Positions 1 through 6,572 of a DNA stretch of 64,000 bases are shown one piece after another (within the stretch, counting starts at the first letter, position 1; each line of letters begins with the position of its first letter). The notes under the pieces were generated by a model. It worked only from the letters and a program-made list of their open reading frames with translations, searched no databases and had not been told where the DNA came from. This stretch comes from DATKUC01 sp964577375 (lineage in GTDB: Bacteria; Spirochaetota; Spirochaetia; DSM-27196; DATKUC01), in the NCBI GenBank assembly GCA_964577375.1, contig CAZNYW010000001.1, positions 113,889 to 177,888 of the forward strand, written 5' to 3'. Position numbers and translations under genes: made by a program.

Positions 1-248
1 TCGATCCAGATCGTTGCTCGCCACCAGACCGGGCGTGCAAACAGCAGCGGGTCGAACGTACGGCCCCACCAGTGCGAAAGATCCACGAGAAAACGGGGAG
101 GCCATGGCGGGTAGGTGAAATTTGAAGCGTTGACAATGACAATCTGCTCGAGGTCGAAGAAATAGGTGATGAATACCAGATTGAAAATGAAGTAGGCGAG
201 TATGGCGATGTCCACGGGGCGCTGTCTCAGGCGGAGCGGCTGCGACAT
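1..248 (-). CDS. EXPERA-domain (emopamil-binding-like) membrane protein, partial
   Basis: Reading the minus strand from the ATG at 248 gives an open frame that runs off the window edge after 82 codons. The protein starts MSQPLRLRQRPVDIAIL, has a hydrophobic helix (AILAYFIFNLVFITYFF), then DLEQIVI and a Trp/Pro-rich stretch ending HWWGRTFDP and RPVWWRATIWI. This layout resembles the N-terminal half of EXPERA/DUF2781 proteins, small multi-helix membrane proteins related to sterol isomerases and sigma-2 receptors; no bacterial substrate is known. An AAGGAGG ribosome site lies 5 bases upstream of the ATG, which fixes the start. It is divergent from the hemolysin III gene. The family call is from memory of its Trp-rich motifs. 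Confidence 0.7.
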   Translation of the reverse strand, partial: MSQPLRLRQRPVDIAILAYFIFNLVFITYFFDLEQIVIVNASNFTYPPWPPRFLVDLSHWWGRTFDPLLFARPVWWRATIWI

Positions 249-375
249 GGTATCCTCCTTGTGACTCAGGTGCATCAGGGCATTATCGCAGTGCACGTAT
301 GCAGGATCAAGCAGCCGTGCCGGTCCGGACTTCTTGATTCCTCGACTTTACGGTATGATGGGCCGCGCAGCCACC

Positions 376-1080
376 ATGAACGTCCTGAAGTCGGCCGGAA
401 AAGCGTTTTGGCTCCGGCTGGAGACCCACGTCCCGCTCGATGTTGATACTACCTCCGGCGAGGAGCGCGTGAGTGCAGTATCTCACGGGATAGGTTCAAT
501 TCTCAGCGTGGTGGCAACGGTGATGCTGCTTGCCCTCTCGCGATCTCCGGACATTGCCGCAAAGATCGTCGGATTCCTTGTATTCGGAATAACGTGTATC
601 GGCGCTTACGCGGTCTCGGCGACCTATCACGCGCTCCGCTCCCCGACCGCGAAACGGCTGTTCCGTCTTCTGGACCATCTCTCGATCTACTATCTGATTG
701 CCGGTACCTATACACCGATCTCCCTCACGCTACTGCACGGGAGCTGGGGAAGGCTTCTCCTCTACCTGGTATGGGGATGCGCGCTGGCGGGGACCCTCTT
801 CAAGGTGTTCTATTTCGGACGGAGACCGGTTGTATCGGTTCTCTTTTATATCGCCATGGGATGGCTGATCGTCCTCAACGTTCCTGCAATCGCTGCCGCA
901 GCGCCGCGCGGATTCCTGCTCTGGATCTTTGCGGGCGGCATTTTCTATACGGTCGGGACGCTGATTTTCGCGCTCCGGAAGATCCCCTATAACCACGCGG
1001 TGTGGCATCTGTTCGTCCTGGCCGGCACCACGTCGCACGTGGTCGCGATGGCGCTGTACATACCTTTGTACACGTCATAG
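376..1080 (+). CDS. Hemolysin III / TrhA family membrane protein
   Basis: This is a 234-residue, seven-helix membrane protein of the PAQR/hemolysin III (YqfA/TrhA) family. Visible family marks are E-ERVSAVSHGIGS near the N-terminus, SATYHAL after the second helix, DHLSIYYLIAGTYTP in the middle, and a C-terminal NHAVWHLFVLAGTTSH motif. The His residues in SATYH, NHAVWH and TSHVV are the conserved metal-binding positions of the superfamily. The start is uncertain: in-frame TTG (334) and ATG (355, 358) codons lie upstream but none has a clear ribosome site. ATG 376 gives the usual family length. A TATGAT sequence at 354-359 could be a -10 element, which would leave only a very short leader. Cellular role in bacteria is membrane homeostasis or unknown; haemolysis itself is not implied. 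Confidence 0.85.
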   Translation: MNVLKSAGKAFWLRLETHVPLDVDTTSGEERVSAVSHGIGSILSVVATVMLLALSRSPDIAAKIVGFLVFGITCIGAYAVSATYHALRSPTAKRLFRLLDHLSIYYLIAGTYTPISLTLLHGSWGRLLLYLVWGCALAGTLFKVFYFGRRPVVSVLFYIAMGWLIVLNVPAIAAAAPRGFLLWIFAGGIFYTVGTLIFALRKIPYNHAVWHLFVLAGTTSHVVAMALYIPLYTS

Positions 1081-1095
1081 TGCCGACGCCGAGGC

Positions 1096-1124
1096 TTGAC
1101 ATTCGGCTCCGTCGGTCCGAAGAT
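1096..1124 (+). promoter_or_regulatory. Weak candidate promoter upstream of the anchored protein gene
   Basis: TTGACA (1096-1101) is followed, after a 17-base spacer, by GAAGAT (1119-1124), only a 3/6 match to a -10 box. The -35 is perfect and lies 41 bases before the start at 1142. A 14-base sequence beginning at this TTGACA recurs at 1172-1185 inside the gene, so the match could be fortuitous. Confidence 0.35.
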
Positions 1125-1141
1125 CGAAGCAAGAGCGGAAC

Positions 1142-1780
1142 ATGCAGATCTTTTTTCTCCTGGTTGTGGTGTTGACATTCGGCTCGGCGGCCGCAGGCGC
1201 TTTCGGCGTCAGAAAGAACAGGCGGCTCGCGAACGATATCTCGCGTATTCTCGAGAAGGTGTTCCGGCCGTCGGAAACCCGATACACCAACATCGGCGGC
1301 CTTGTGGGGTACCATTTCAAGTTCACCCTGCAGGAGCCGCCTGGTGAGCTCTCCGGGACCATGACCTTTCTTCCCAGACACACCGTGCTCTATCTGCCGT
1401 TTTCGCTGCTCGCCGGGCGGCAGGACCGGCTCTCGCTCGAGCTCGAGCTGGAATCGGCACCGCCCGGGCAGGGCCATATCGTAGAGGCAAGACATTATCG
1501 CCACGGTTGGATACACATAGACGACGAGTCAGGAATGTCGCGAACGGACGTGGAGAAATCCGGAACTCCATTCTCCATTTTCTACTACAATTCACTCGTA
1601 CGTGATCGGCTTCTGTCGCTGCTCGGGAAGCTGCCCGAGCACTCTAGTCTCCGCCATTTCTCCTACCGGGCATCGGACCGGTCCTGTCTCATCGAGCTCG
1701 AGCCGGACGTCCACACGCTCGAAGATACCCTTCAGTCATTTCTTGAACTTCTCCCCGCATTTTCCCAGACCACGCCGTAG
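1142..1780 (+). CDS. Membrane-anchored protein of unknown family (paralog A)
   Basis: The 212-residue product is not recognised from any named family. Residues 1-20 form one hydrophobic helix (FFLLVVVLTFGSAAAGAFG) followed by the basic RKNRR, so it is probably anchored by its N-terminus with the rest cytoplasmic. The body is predicted mixed alpha/beta. By eye it is homologous to the protein at 4902-5597. Shared marks are RKN after the helix, IF/VFKP-like before TNIGGL-GYH, a later LPR-(5)-LYLP segment, a DR-L-L-L stretch, GHI-E, and LRH near the C-terminus. The two paralogs bracket cstA and the ArsA-like ATPase, which suggests a shared function with that ATPase (inference). ATG 1142 is chosen because the helix begins immediately; no strong ribosome site is visible. 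Confidence 0.75.
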   Translation: MQIFFLLVVVLTFGSAAAGAFGVRKNRRLANDISRILEKVFRPSETRYTNIGGLVGYHFKFTLQEPPGELSGTMTFLPRHTVLYLPFSLLAGRQDRLSLELELESAPPGQGHIVEARHYRHGWIHIDDESGMSRTDVEKSGTPFSIFYYNSLVRDRLLSLLGKLPEHSSLRHFSYRASDRSCLIELEPDVHTLEDTLQSFLELLPAFSQTTP

Positions 1781-1791
1781 AAAGTTTTTGG

Positions 1792-1821
1792 TTGACAGCG
1801 GTCAATGACCGGGGTTAGGCT
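1792..1821 (+). promoter_or_regulatory. Probable cstA promoter with internal palindromic operator
   Basis: A perfect -35 TTGACA (1792-1797) is followed after 18 bases by TAGGCT (1816-1821). The spacer holds a perfect inverted repeat, CGGTCA-a-TGACCG (1799-1811), placed where a bound repressor would block RNA polymerase. The cstA ATG lies 47 bases downstream of the -10. The palindrome is clear; the cognate regulator is not identifiable here. Confidence 0.6.
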
Positions 1822-1867
1822 GAGGGTGAGCGCATCAATTCCCCAATTCTCCCCTGAGGAGGCCTGT

Positions 1868-3598
1868 ATGACGACTCTCATCCTATTGATTGGGGCTGCT
1901 GCGTACGTTGTCCTCTACTTCACCTACGGAAAAAGACTCGAAAAGAACGTCGTGAAGGCGGACAGCAGTGTGCAGACGCCGGCCCACCGCATGTATGATG
2001 GGGTTGACTATGTGCCGGCAAAGACGCCGGTGCTTTTCGGTCACCACTTTTCCTCAATCGCCGGAGCGGCGCCGATCGTCGGACCCGTGCTCGCAATGGC
2101 GTGGGGCTGGATTCCCGCTCTCGCATGGGTCTGGTTCGGAAACATCTTCATCGGAGCGGTACACGACTACCTGTCGATAATGGCGTCGGTTCGCTACGAC
2201 GGCAAGTCGGTGCAATTCGTTGCGTCCGATCTGATCACCAAGAGGACGGGCAACCTATTCTACTACCTCGTGTTCTTCCTGCTCATCCTGGTAGTAGCCG
2301 CGTTCAGCGCGATTCTCGGCGGCATGTTCGTCGGAAACGGCGCGATTCCCTCATCCTTCACCTGGATGATGATTTCAGCGCTGATTCTCGGGGTACTTCT
2401 CTACCGGACGAAGATGAACTTTGTCTTGTCGACCATCGTCGGAATCGTGCTGCTTGCAGCCTCAATCTACCTGGGCTATCTCTTTCCCTTTACGCTGTCG
2501 CGTGACTGGTGGTTCCTGTTCATGTTTCTGTACATCATCATCGCGGCGGCCATCCCGGTTGAGGTTCTGCTGCAGCCAAGGGACTATCTCAATTCCTGGC
2601 TGCTCTACTTCGGTCTGGTAATCGGCGGACTTGCTGCAATATTCAGCTTCCACGGCTTCACGATGCCTGCGTTCTCGAGCTTTTCGCCGATCGTGGTGAG
2701 CGGGAAACCGAGCCCCTTCTGGCCAGTCATTCCGCTCATAATCGCCTGCGGTTCGCTTTCGGGTTTCCATGCCCTCGTCGGCTCGGGTACCTCTTCGAAG
2801 CAGCTCGATACCGAACGGTCCGGGCTGGTGGTCGGATACGGCGGAATGCTTACCGAGGGCTTCCTGTCGACGCTCGTCGTTGTGGCAATCGCAGGATTCG
2901 GCGTACAGCTGATGGTGGCCAAGGGCGCCGCCTTCACCGCGGGCGGCTGGGCTACCCAGTACACGCCGGCGATGATGAAGACCTATCCCAGCGCCGCGCT
3001 GTTCACCAACAGCTTCGCCTCCATGGTCGCGGGAACCTGGCTCGGATTCATTCCAACCCAGATCGTCACCATTATCGCGGGAATGTGGGTTGCCTCGTTT
3101 GCCATGACCACCCTCGACACCACCAACCGCCTTGCCCGCTATACCCTGAGTGAGATGTTCGAGCCGCTCAAGGGCAAGTCGGACGGAGTCTACAAGTTCT
3201 TCACGAACAAATGGGTAGCTTCTATCATCCCCGCGGCCATCGGAATCTGGCTCGGCTGGAGCGGAAGCTTCGCGGTGTTGTGGCCTTCATTCGGTTCGGC
3301 CAACCAGCTGATCGCGTCGATTGCGCTTCTGACAGGTACCGCGTGGATCACGAAGCGGCTGAAATCCCGGGCGACGATGGCACTGGTGCCGGCGGTGCTT
3401 CTCTGGATCACCGTGACGGCGGCAATTGTATGGTTCAGCGCGGTAGCGCTTCCGGCGACGATTTCAAGCAATCCGGCGACCGGAATCGTCGTGCTGATCA
3501 TCGAAATCATCATGTTCGTGATGAACATCGTCTTCATCATCGATTTCTTCCGGACCCGCGGCGAACCCGCCCCGGAAACGGCGAAATCAGGGACCTGA
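1868..3598 (+). CDS. cstA: CstA-family pyruvate/peptide transporter (carbon starvation protein)
   Basis: A 576-residue polytopic membrane protein with about 14-16 helices. The N-terminal CstA domain carries YGKRLEKNVVKAD, the signature PVLFGHHFSSIAGAAPIVGP and WVWFGNIFIGAVHDY, and later GSGTSSKQLDTE and TLDTTNRLARY. CstA proteins import pyruvate or small peptides, usually induced on carbon limitation. The length matches the shorter CstA subclass rather than the 701-residue E. coli protein. The start at ATG 1868 is supported by GAGGAGG ending 5 bases upstream; an extended frame back to 1805 lacks that support. The next gene begins 2 bases after the stop, so cstA is probably co-transcribed with the small protein, the ArsA-like ATPase, paralog B and the nitroreductase. 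Confidence 0.92.
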   Translation: MTTLILLIGAAAYVVLYFTYGKRLEKNVVKADSSVQTPAHRMYDGVDYVPAKTPVLFGHHFSSIAGAAPIVGPVLAMAWGWIPALAWVWFGNIFIGAVHDYLSIMASVRYDGKSVQFVASDLITKRTGNLFYYLVFFLLILVVAAFSAILGGMFVGNGAIPSSFTWMMISALILGVLLYRTKMNFVLSTIVGIVLLAASIYLGYLFPFTLSRDWWFLFMFLYIIIAAAIPVEVLLQPRDYLNSWLLYFGLVIGGLAAIFSFHGFTMPAFSSFSPIVVSGKPSPFWPVIPLIIACGSLSGFHALVGSGTSSKQLDTERSGLVVGYGGMLTEGFLSTLVVVAIAGFGVQLMVAKGAAFTAGGWATQYTPAMMKTYPSAALFTNSFASMVAGTWLGFIPTQIVTIIAGMWVASFAMTTLDTTNRLARYTLSEMFEPLKGKSDGVYKFFTNKWVASIIPAAIGIWLGWSGSFAVLWPSFGSANQLIASIALLTGTAWITKRLKSRATMALVPAVLLWITVTAAIVWFSAVALPATISSNPATGIVVLIIEIIMFVMNIVFIIDFFRTRGEPAPETAKSGT

Positions 3599-3600
3599 GA

Positions 3601-3960
3601 GTGACTCAGGAACGGGGCCCACGGCCGCCGCGGCGGCAAGAGCCGTCGCGGCAGGAGCCGCGGAAGCCGAAGAGCGGCCTGCTCGCCCGCATCTGGGCGG
3701 GATTCCGGGCCTTCTTCTCGGTCATGGGCGCCGCCCATCGGGAACAGGTTACCGAGCTCACGCGCTTCGAGGCGCGTGAGCTCGAAAATGCGTTCGTGCT
3801 TCTCCTGATGGGATCCTTTACCGGACTTCCGGCTCCGCCGTCGTTTCTGGCGGTGGAGCTGCTTCCCTATCTGGAGCACGAGCTTTCGGTTCTCAATCGT
3901 CGGGCTGCCGACGCAACCGATGCGCTCGCAGAGCTTGCTGGGTGTCTGGACATCGATTAG
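3601..3960 (+). CDS. Small hypothetical protein in the cstA-arsA operon
   Basis: A 119-residue protein starting at GTG 3601, directly after the cstA stop. The first 30 residues are very rich in Pro, Arg and Gln and look disordered. The remainder is predicted helical with a short hydrophobic part (AFVLLLMGSFTGLPAPPSFLAVELLPYL), then a charged helix ending in DATDALAELAGCLDID. No family is recognised. Because it sits between cstA and the ArsA-like ATPase, with 9 bases to the latter, translation is probably coupled. It may be a partner or adaptor of the ATPase (inference). A start further downstream cannot be excluded, since the basic N-terminal tail could be untranslated. Confidence 0.65.
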   Translation: MTQERGPRPPRRQEPSRQEPRKPKSGLLARIWAGFRAFFSVMGAAHREQVTELTRFEARELENAFVLLLMGSFTGLPAPPSFLAVELLPYLEHELSVLNRRAADATDALAELAGCLDID

Positions 3961-3969
3961 GGCTTATCC

Positions 3970-4905
3970 GTGAAATCTATATTCTTTGTCGGGAAGGGCG
4001 GCGTCGGGAAATCGACGCTAGCGGCCACCGCTGCGTGGCAGCTTTCGCGGGCCGGCAAGCGGGTCTTTGCGATCTCGTTTGATCCGGCGCACAATCTGGG
4101 TGACATTTTCGGCCTCACTCTTACCGACCGAAAGACCAGCATCGACGACCATCTCGATCTCGCAGAAGCGGACCTCGACCGCGCTGCCGAGGTGTACGTT
4201 CAAAAGAACGTCGATATCCTCACGCAGATGTACAGCTACACCAAGGCGTTCAATCTGGACCTCTATTTCAAGGTGCTGCGCTACTCCCCCGGCGTGGAGG
4301 AGTACGCGGCGCTCACGGTTCTCGAGGAGGTTCTGCGGACCGAAACCGCCTACGACTACGTCGTTTTCGATACGCCGCCGACGGCGCTGACCTTGAGGAT
4401 TCTCGCGCTGCCGAATATCGCGGTCACCTGGGTCGACCGGCTCAGGCGGATCAGGCGGGAGATCCTGCGAAAGCGACACACCATTCACAATCTCTCGGGG
4501 AAATTCATCGAAGAGGGTGTCGAGCTTCCCTACAAGGAGGAGGACGACGAGGTGATCCGGCAGCTCGGCAGGCTTTTTGATCAGTATGTCGACCTTTACG
4601 CCCGGCTGCGTGGCAGTGATAATAGTATTGCCATGGTCTTCAACCCCGACTATCTGTCGTGGCGTGAATCGGAACGCATCATCCGCGGCCTCGCGGACCT
4701 CAAGCTGCCCTTGCGGGCCGCGTTCGACAACAAATACGCGCAGGAGATGTCGGAAGTTGCCGATGAGGTGGAGAGCACCCTGTTCGGCAGCAATCGCTCC
4801 TTCCCGGTAGTCAGAGTTCCCTTCAATGGTCTGCGAAGGGAGAATGCCTACCGGATGGAGTTCGATATTCTCGGTGCGTTGACGATGGGGGAGATGCAAA
4901 GGTGA
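3970..4905 (+). CDS. ArsA/Get3-type ATPase
   Basis: A 311-residue cytoplasmic ATPase of the SIMIBI class. The deviant Walker A motif GKGGVGKST is at residues 8-16, the switch I segment DPAHNLGDIFG follows near 38-48, and the switch II motif DTPPTALTLR lies near residues 135-144. FNPDYLSWRESERI near 220 matches the conserved nucleotide-contacting region of the family. Single-domain ArsA proteins work as homodimers. In eukaryotes Get3 delivers tail-anchored membrane proteins; bacterial ArsA energises ArsB. No arsB, arsR or arsD is near, and no Cys-rich metalloid site is visible, so an arsenic role is unlikely. The GTG start places the P-loop at the usual distance. The last 4 bases overlap the start of paralog B (GTGA). 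Confidence 0.9.
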   Translation: MKSIFFVGKGGVGKSTLAATAAWQLSRAGKRVFAISFDPAHNLGDIFGLTLTDRKTSIDDHLDLAEADLDRAAEVYVQKNVDILTQMYSYTKAFNLDLYFKVLRYSPGVEEYAALTVLEEVLRTETAYDYVVFDTPPTALTLRILALPNIAVTWVDRLRRIRREILRKRHTIHNLSGKFIEEGVELPYKEEDDEVIRQLGRLFDQYVDLYARLRGSDNSIAMVFNPDYLSWRESERIIRGLADLKLPLRAAFDNKYAQEMSEVADEVESTLFGSNRSFPVVRVPFNGLRRENAYRMEFDILGALTMGEMQR

Positions 4906-5597
4906 ATGGTTCAGGCGTGACTTCTCAACCGATCTTCTATCTTTTCATCGCGGCGAGCGTTCTGCTCTCCCTCGGCTACGCGTGGGGCGCACGCCGGAAC
5001 AAAAAGATCCTCAACGGGGCCATGAGCGCCCTTGCAGATATCTTCAAGCCGAAGGATCAGCAGTTCACCAACATCGGCGGACTTTCCGGTTATCACGCCA
5101 ACTTCATCCCGCACCGCAACCGGTACATCCGCCGGGTGGACGCGACCGTCACGCTCCTTCCGCGGCAGTCCTGGCTCTACCTTCCGGTTTCGAAGCTCAT
5201 CCGCCGGTTCGATCGGATGTATCTCGTGCTCCATCTCGCTCCCGACGTCATGGGCACGCTCTCCGAAGGACACATTATCGAGAAGGGCTATTCCACCTTC
5301 CACGGGGCAAAGATCGAAAACGAGAGCAGACTGTCAATGGAGACCATCACCTGGGGCGGGAAGACTTTCTTTCTCTACTTCGAATCCCCGGGGGTCAAGG
5401 CGGATCTCGAGAGATGCATGGCGATGGTCGGGGAGCCAGGACCCCTTCGCCACGTGGCGCTGGTTCCAGAGCAGGACCGTATGTTCCTGTTTATGATACC
5501 CAGGCTTGGCAAGGTGAAGGATACCGTGTCGACGGTTCACCAGTGGTTTGTACAGCTGCTGGGCAGCCGCCGGTCCGCCGGAACACCTGCCGAATGA
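4902..5597 (+). CDS. Membrane-anchored protein of unknown family (paralog B)
   Basis: The 231-residue product starts at a GTG that overlaps the ATPase stop by 4 bases, an arrangement typical of translational coupling. Residues 10-28 form a single hydrophobic helix, followed by GARRNKK, so the bulk is predicted cytoplasmic. The core motif FTNIGGLSGYH and the segments LPRQSWLYLP, DRMYLVLHL, GHIIE and LRHVAL match the paralog at 1142-1780, although overall identity is low. The C-terminus adds a predicted helix (KDTVSTVHQWFVQLLG). A membrane-tethered client or receptor for the ArsA-like ATPase is the simplest reading, but that is inference. No known domain was recognised. Confidence 0.78.
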   Translation: MNGSGVTSQPIFYLFIAASVLLSLGYAWGARRNKKILNGAMSALADIFKPKDQQFTNIGGLSGYHANFIPHRNRYIRRVDATVTLLPRQSWLYLPVSKLIRRFDRMYLVLHLAPDVMGTLSEGHIIEKGYSTFHGAKIENESRLSMETITWGGKTFFLYFESPGVKADLERCMAMVGEPGPLRHVALVPEQDRMFLFMIPRLGKVKDTVSTVHQWFVQLLGSRRSAGTPAE

Positions 5598-5606
5598 GAG
5601 GTTTTC

Positions 5607-6185
5607 ATGCTCAATGAACTGGTCGCGCGAAACCGCACCTACAGACGCTTCTACGAGGCGAAGAAGATCGGAAGGCAGACGCTCGAGTCACTGGTGGAGA
5701 ACGCGCGCCATTGCGCCTCCACATCCAATCTGCAGCCGCTGCGATATCTGCCGGTCGATTCGGAGGGACCGCGGGCGGCGGTGTTCGACTGCCTGAAGTG
5801 GGCAGGCTATCTGGCAGATTGGCCGGGACCGGTCGAAGGCGAACGGCCGAGCGGCTACATCGTGATAACGCACGATACCGAGATCCAGATCAAGCAGGAG
5901 TACCTCTGGTGCGACGTCGGGATCGCGGGACAGACGATTCTGCTCTCGGCAACCGATCTGGGACTTGGTGGGTGCATGATCGCATCGATCGACCGGGAGA
6001 AGCTTCGCGCGGCGCTCACAATCCCCGAACGGTTTGCGATCCTCGTGGTGCTTGCGCTCGGCTCGCCGAAAGAGAAGGTGGTGATAACGGACCTCGGAGA
6101 GTCGGGGAGCATAAAATACTACCGCGATGCCGAAGGTACCCACTATGTTCCGAAGCGCGCGCTGAAGGACATCCTGATCGGTTGA
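5607..6185 (+). CDS. Nitroreductase-family flavoprotein
   Basis: A 192-residue protein with the nitroreductase fold: MLNELVARNRTYRRFYEAKKI at the N-terminus (the R-S/T-x-R FMN-phosphate region), ARHCASTSNLQPLRY (the SxxNxQPxx motif), and an FMN-binding second half with DVGIAGQTILLSATDLGLGGCMIAS. Such proteins reduce nitro compounds, quinones or related acceptors with NAD(P)H. The distinctive GLGGCMI Cys resembles the usual GLGTCWI segment. ATG 5607 follows GAGAGG and lies 9 bases after paralog B, making it the last gene of the cluster. Its physiological substrate cannot be told from sequence. Confidence 0.88.
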   Translation: MLNELVARNRTYRRFYEAKKIGRQTLESLVENARHCASTSNLQPLRYLPVDSEGPRAAVFDCLKWAGYLADWPGPVEGERPSGYIVITHDTEIQIKQEYLWCDVGIAGQTILLSATDLGLGGCMIASIDREKLRAALTIPERFAILVVLALGSPKEKVVITDLGESGSIKYYRDAEGTHYVPKRALKDILIG

Positions 6186-6224
6186 CCTTCGCCATACGGG
6201 CGCCCGCGCCGCGGACGCGCCGAC

Positions 6225-6251
6225 AAAAAAAGGGCCGGCGCGCAGCCGGCC
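6225..6251 (-). terminator. Rho-independent terminator of the efflux operon
   Basis: On the minus strand a 7-base-pair GC stem (arms 6245-6251 and 6233-6239, 5-base loop) is followed by a run of seven T. It lies 19 bases after the stop of the last efflux-operon gene. Confidence 0.85.
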
Positions 6252-6269
6252 GAAATTGCGGGCGCCTCA

Positions 6270-6560
6270 TCAACAGACGCGTTCCGCCTGTGACCTGTAC
6301 AAAACGATTCCTTCGCCGGGAAAGATAAGCTTCAGCTCGCGGACCACCTCCGTGATGGAGGCCGCGACCGTTTCATCGCAGTAGAAGATGAGCAGGAAGT
6401 TCTCCTCCGGGAAGATGTGATCTCCCCGGCGCGTTCCCGAGTCGCCGAATCCCTGCACCTCCGCGAGCTTCGTGTAAAAGGGGTTGAGCTCCTGCTTGCG
6501 GAACAGATCGTACAGATCATCCTCCACCGCTCTATTTCCGATCAGTTCAAGTCGAACCAC
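6270..6560 (-). CDS. PII-like protein (PG0164-type) of an RND efflux operon
   Basis: A 96-residue protein beginning VVRLELIGNRAVEDDL, a beta-strand/helix pattern seen in PII-like proteins. The segment FYTKLAEVQGFGDSGTRRGDHIFPEENFLLIFY corresponds to the T-loop and following strand of the PII-related PG0164 group, often encoded beside heavy-metal or multidrug RND pumps. Such proteins form trimers and probably sense a small ligand to adjust the transporter; the ligand is unknown. It lacks the uridylylated Tyr-51 context of GlnB. The GTG start has GGGAGG upstream and lies 12 bases after the RND stop, so it is the last gene of the operon. Confidence 0.8.
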   Translation of the reverse strand: MVRLELIGNRAVEDDLYDLFRKQELNPFYTKLAEVQGFGDSGTRRGDHIFPEENFLLIFYCDETVAASITEVVRELKLIFPGEGIVLYRSQAERVC

Positions 6561-6572
6561 GACAGTGCCTCC

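Noticed and set aside
1096..1185. 14-base repeat (starting TTGACATTCGG) at 1096 and 1172
   Set aside because: Two copies only, the second inside coding sequence; no sign of a mobile element or operator array.
3970..4905. Arsenic-resistance role for the ArsA-like ATPase
   Set aside because: No arsB, arsR, arsC or arsD nearby and no conserved metalloid Cys set visible.
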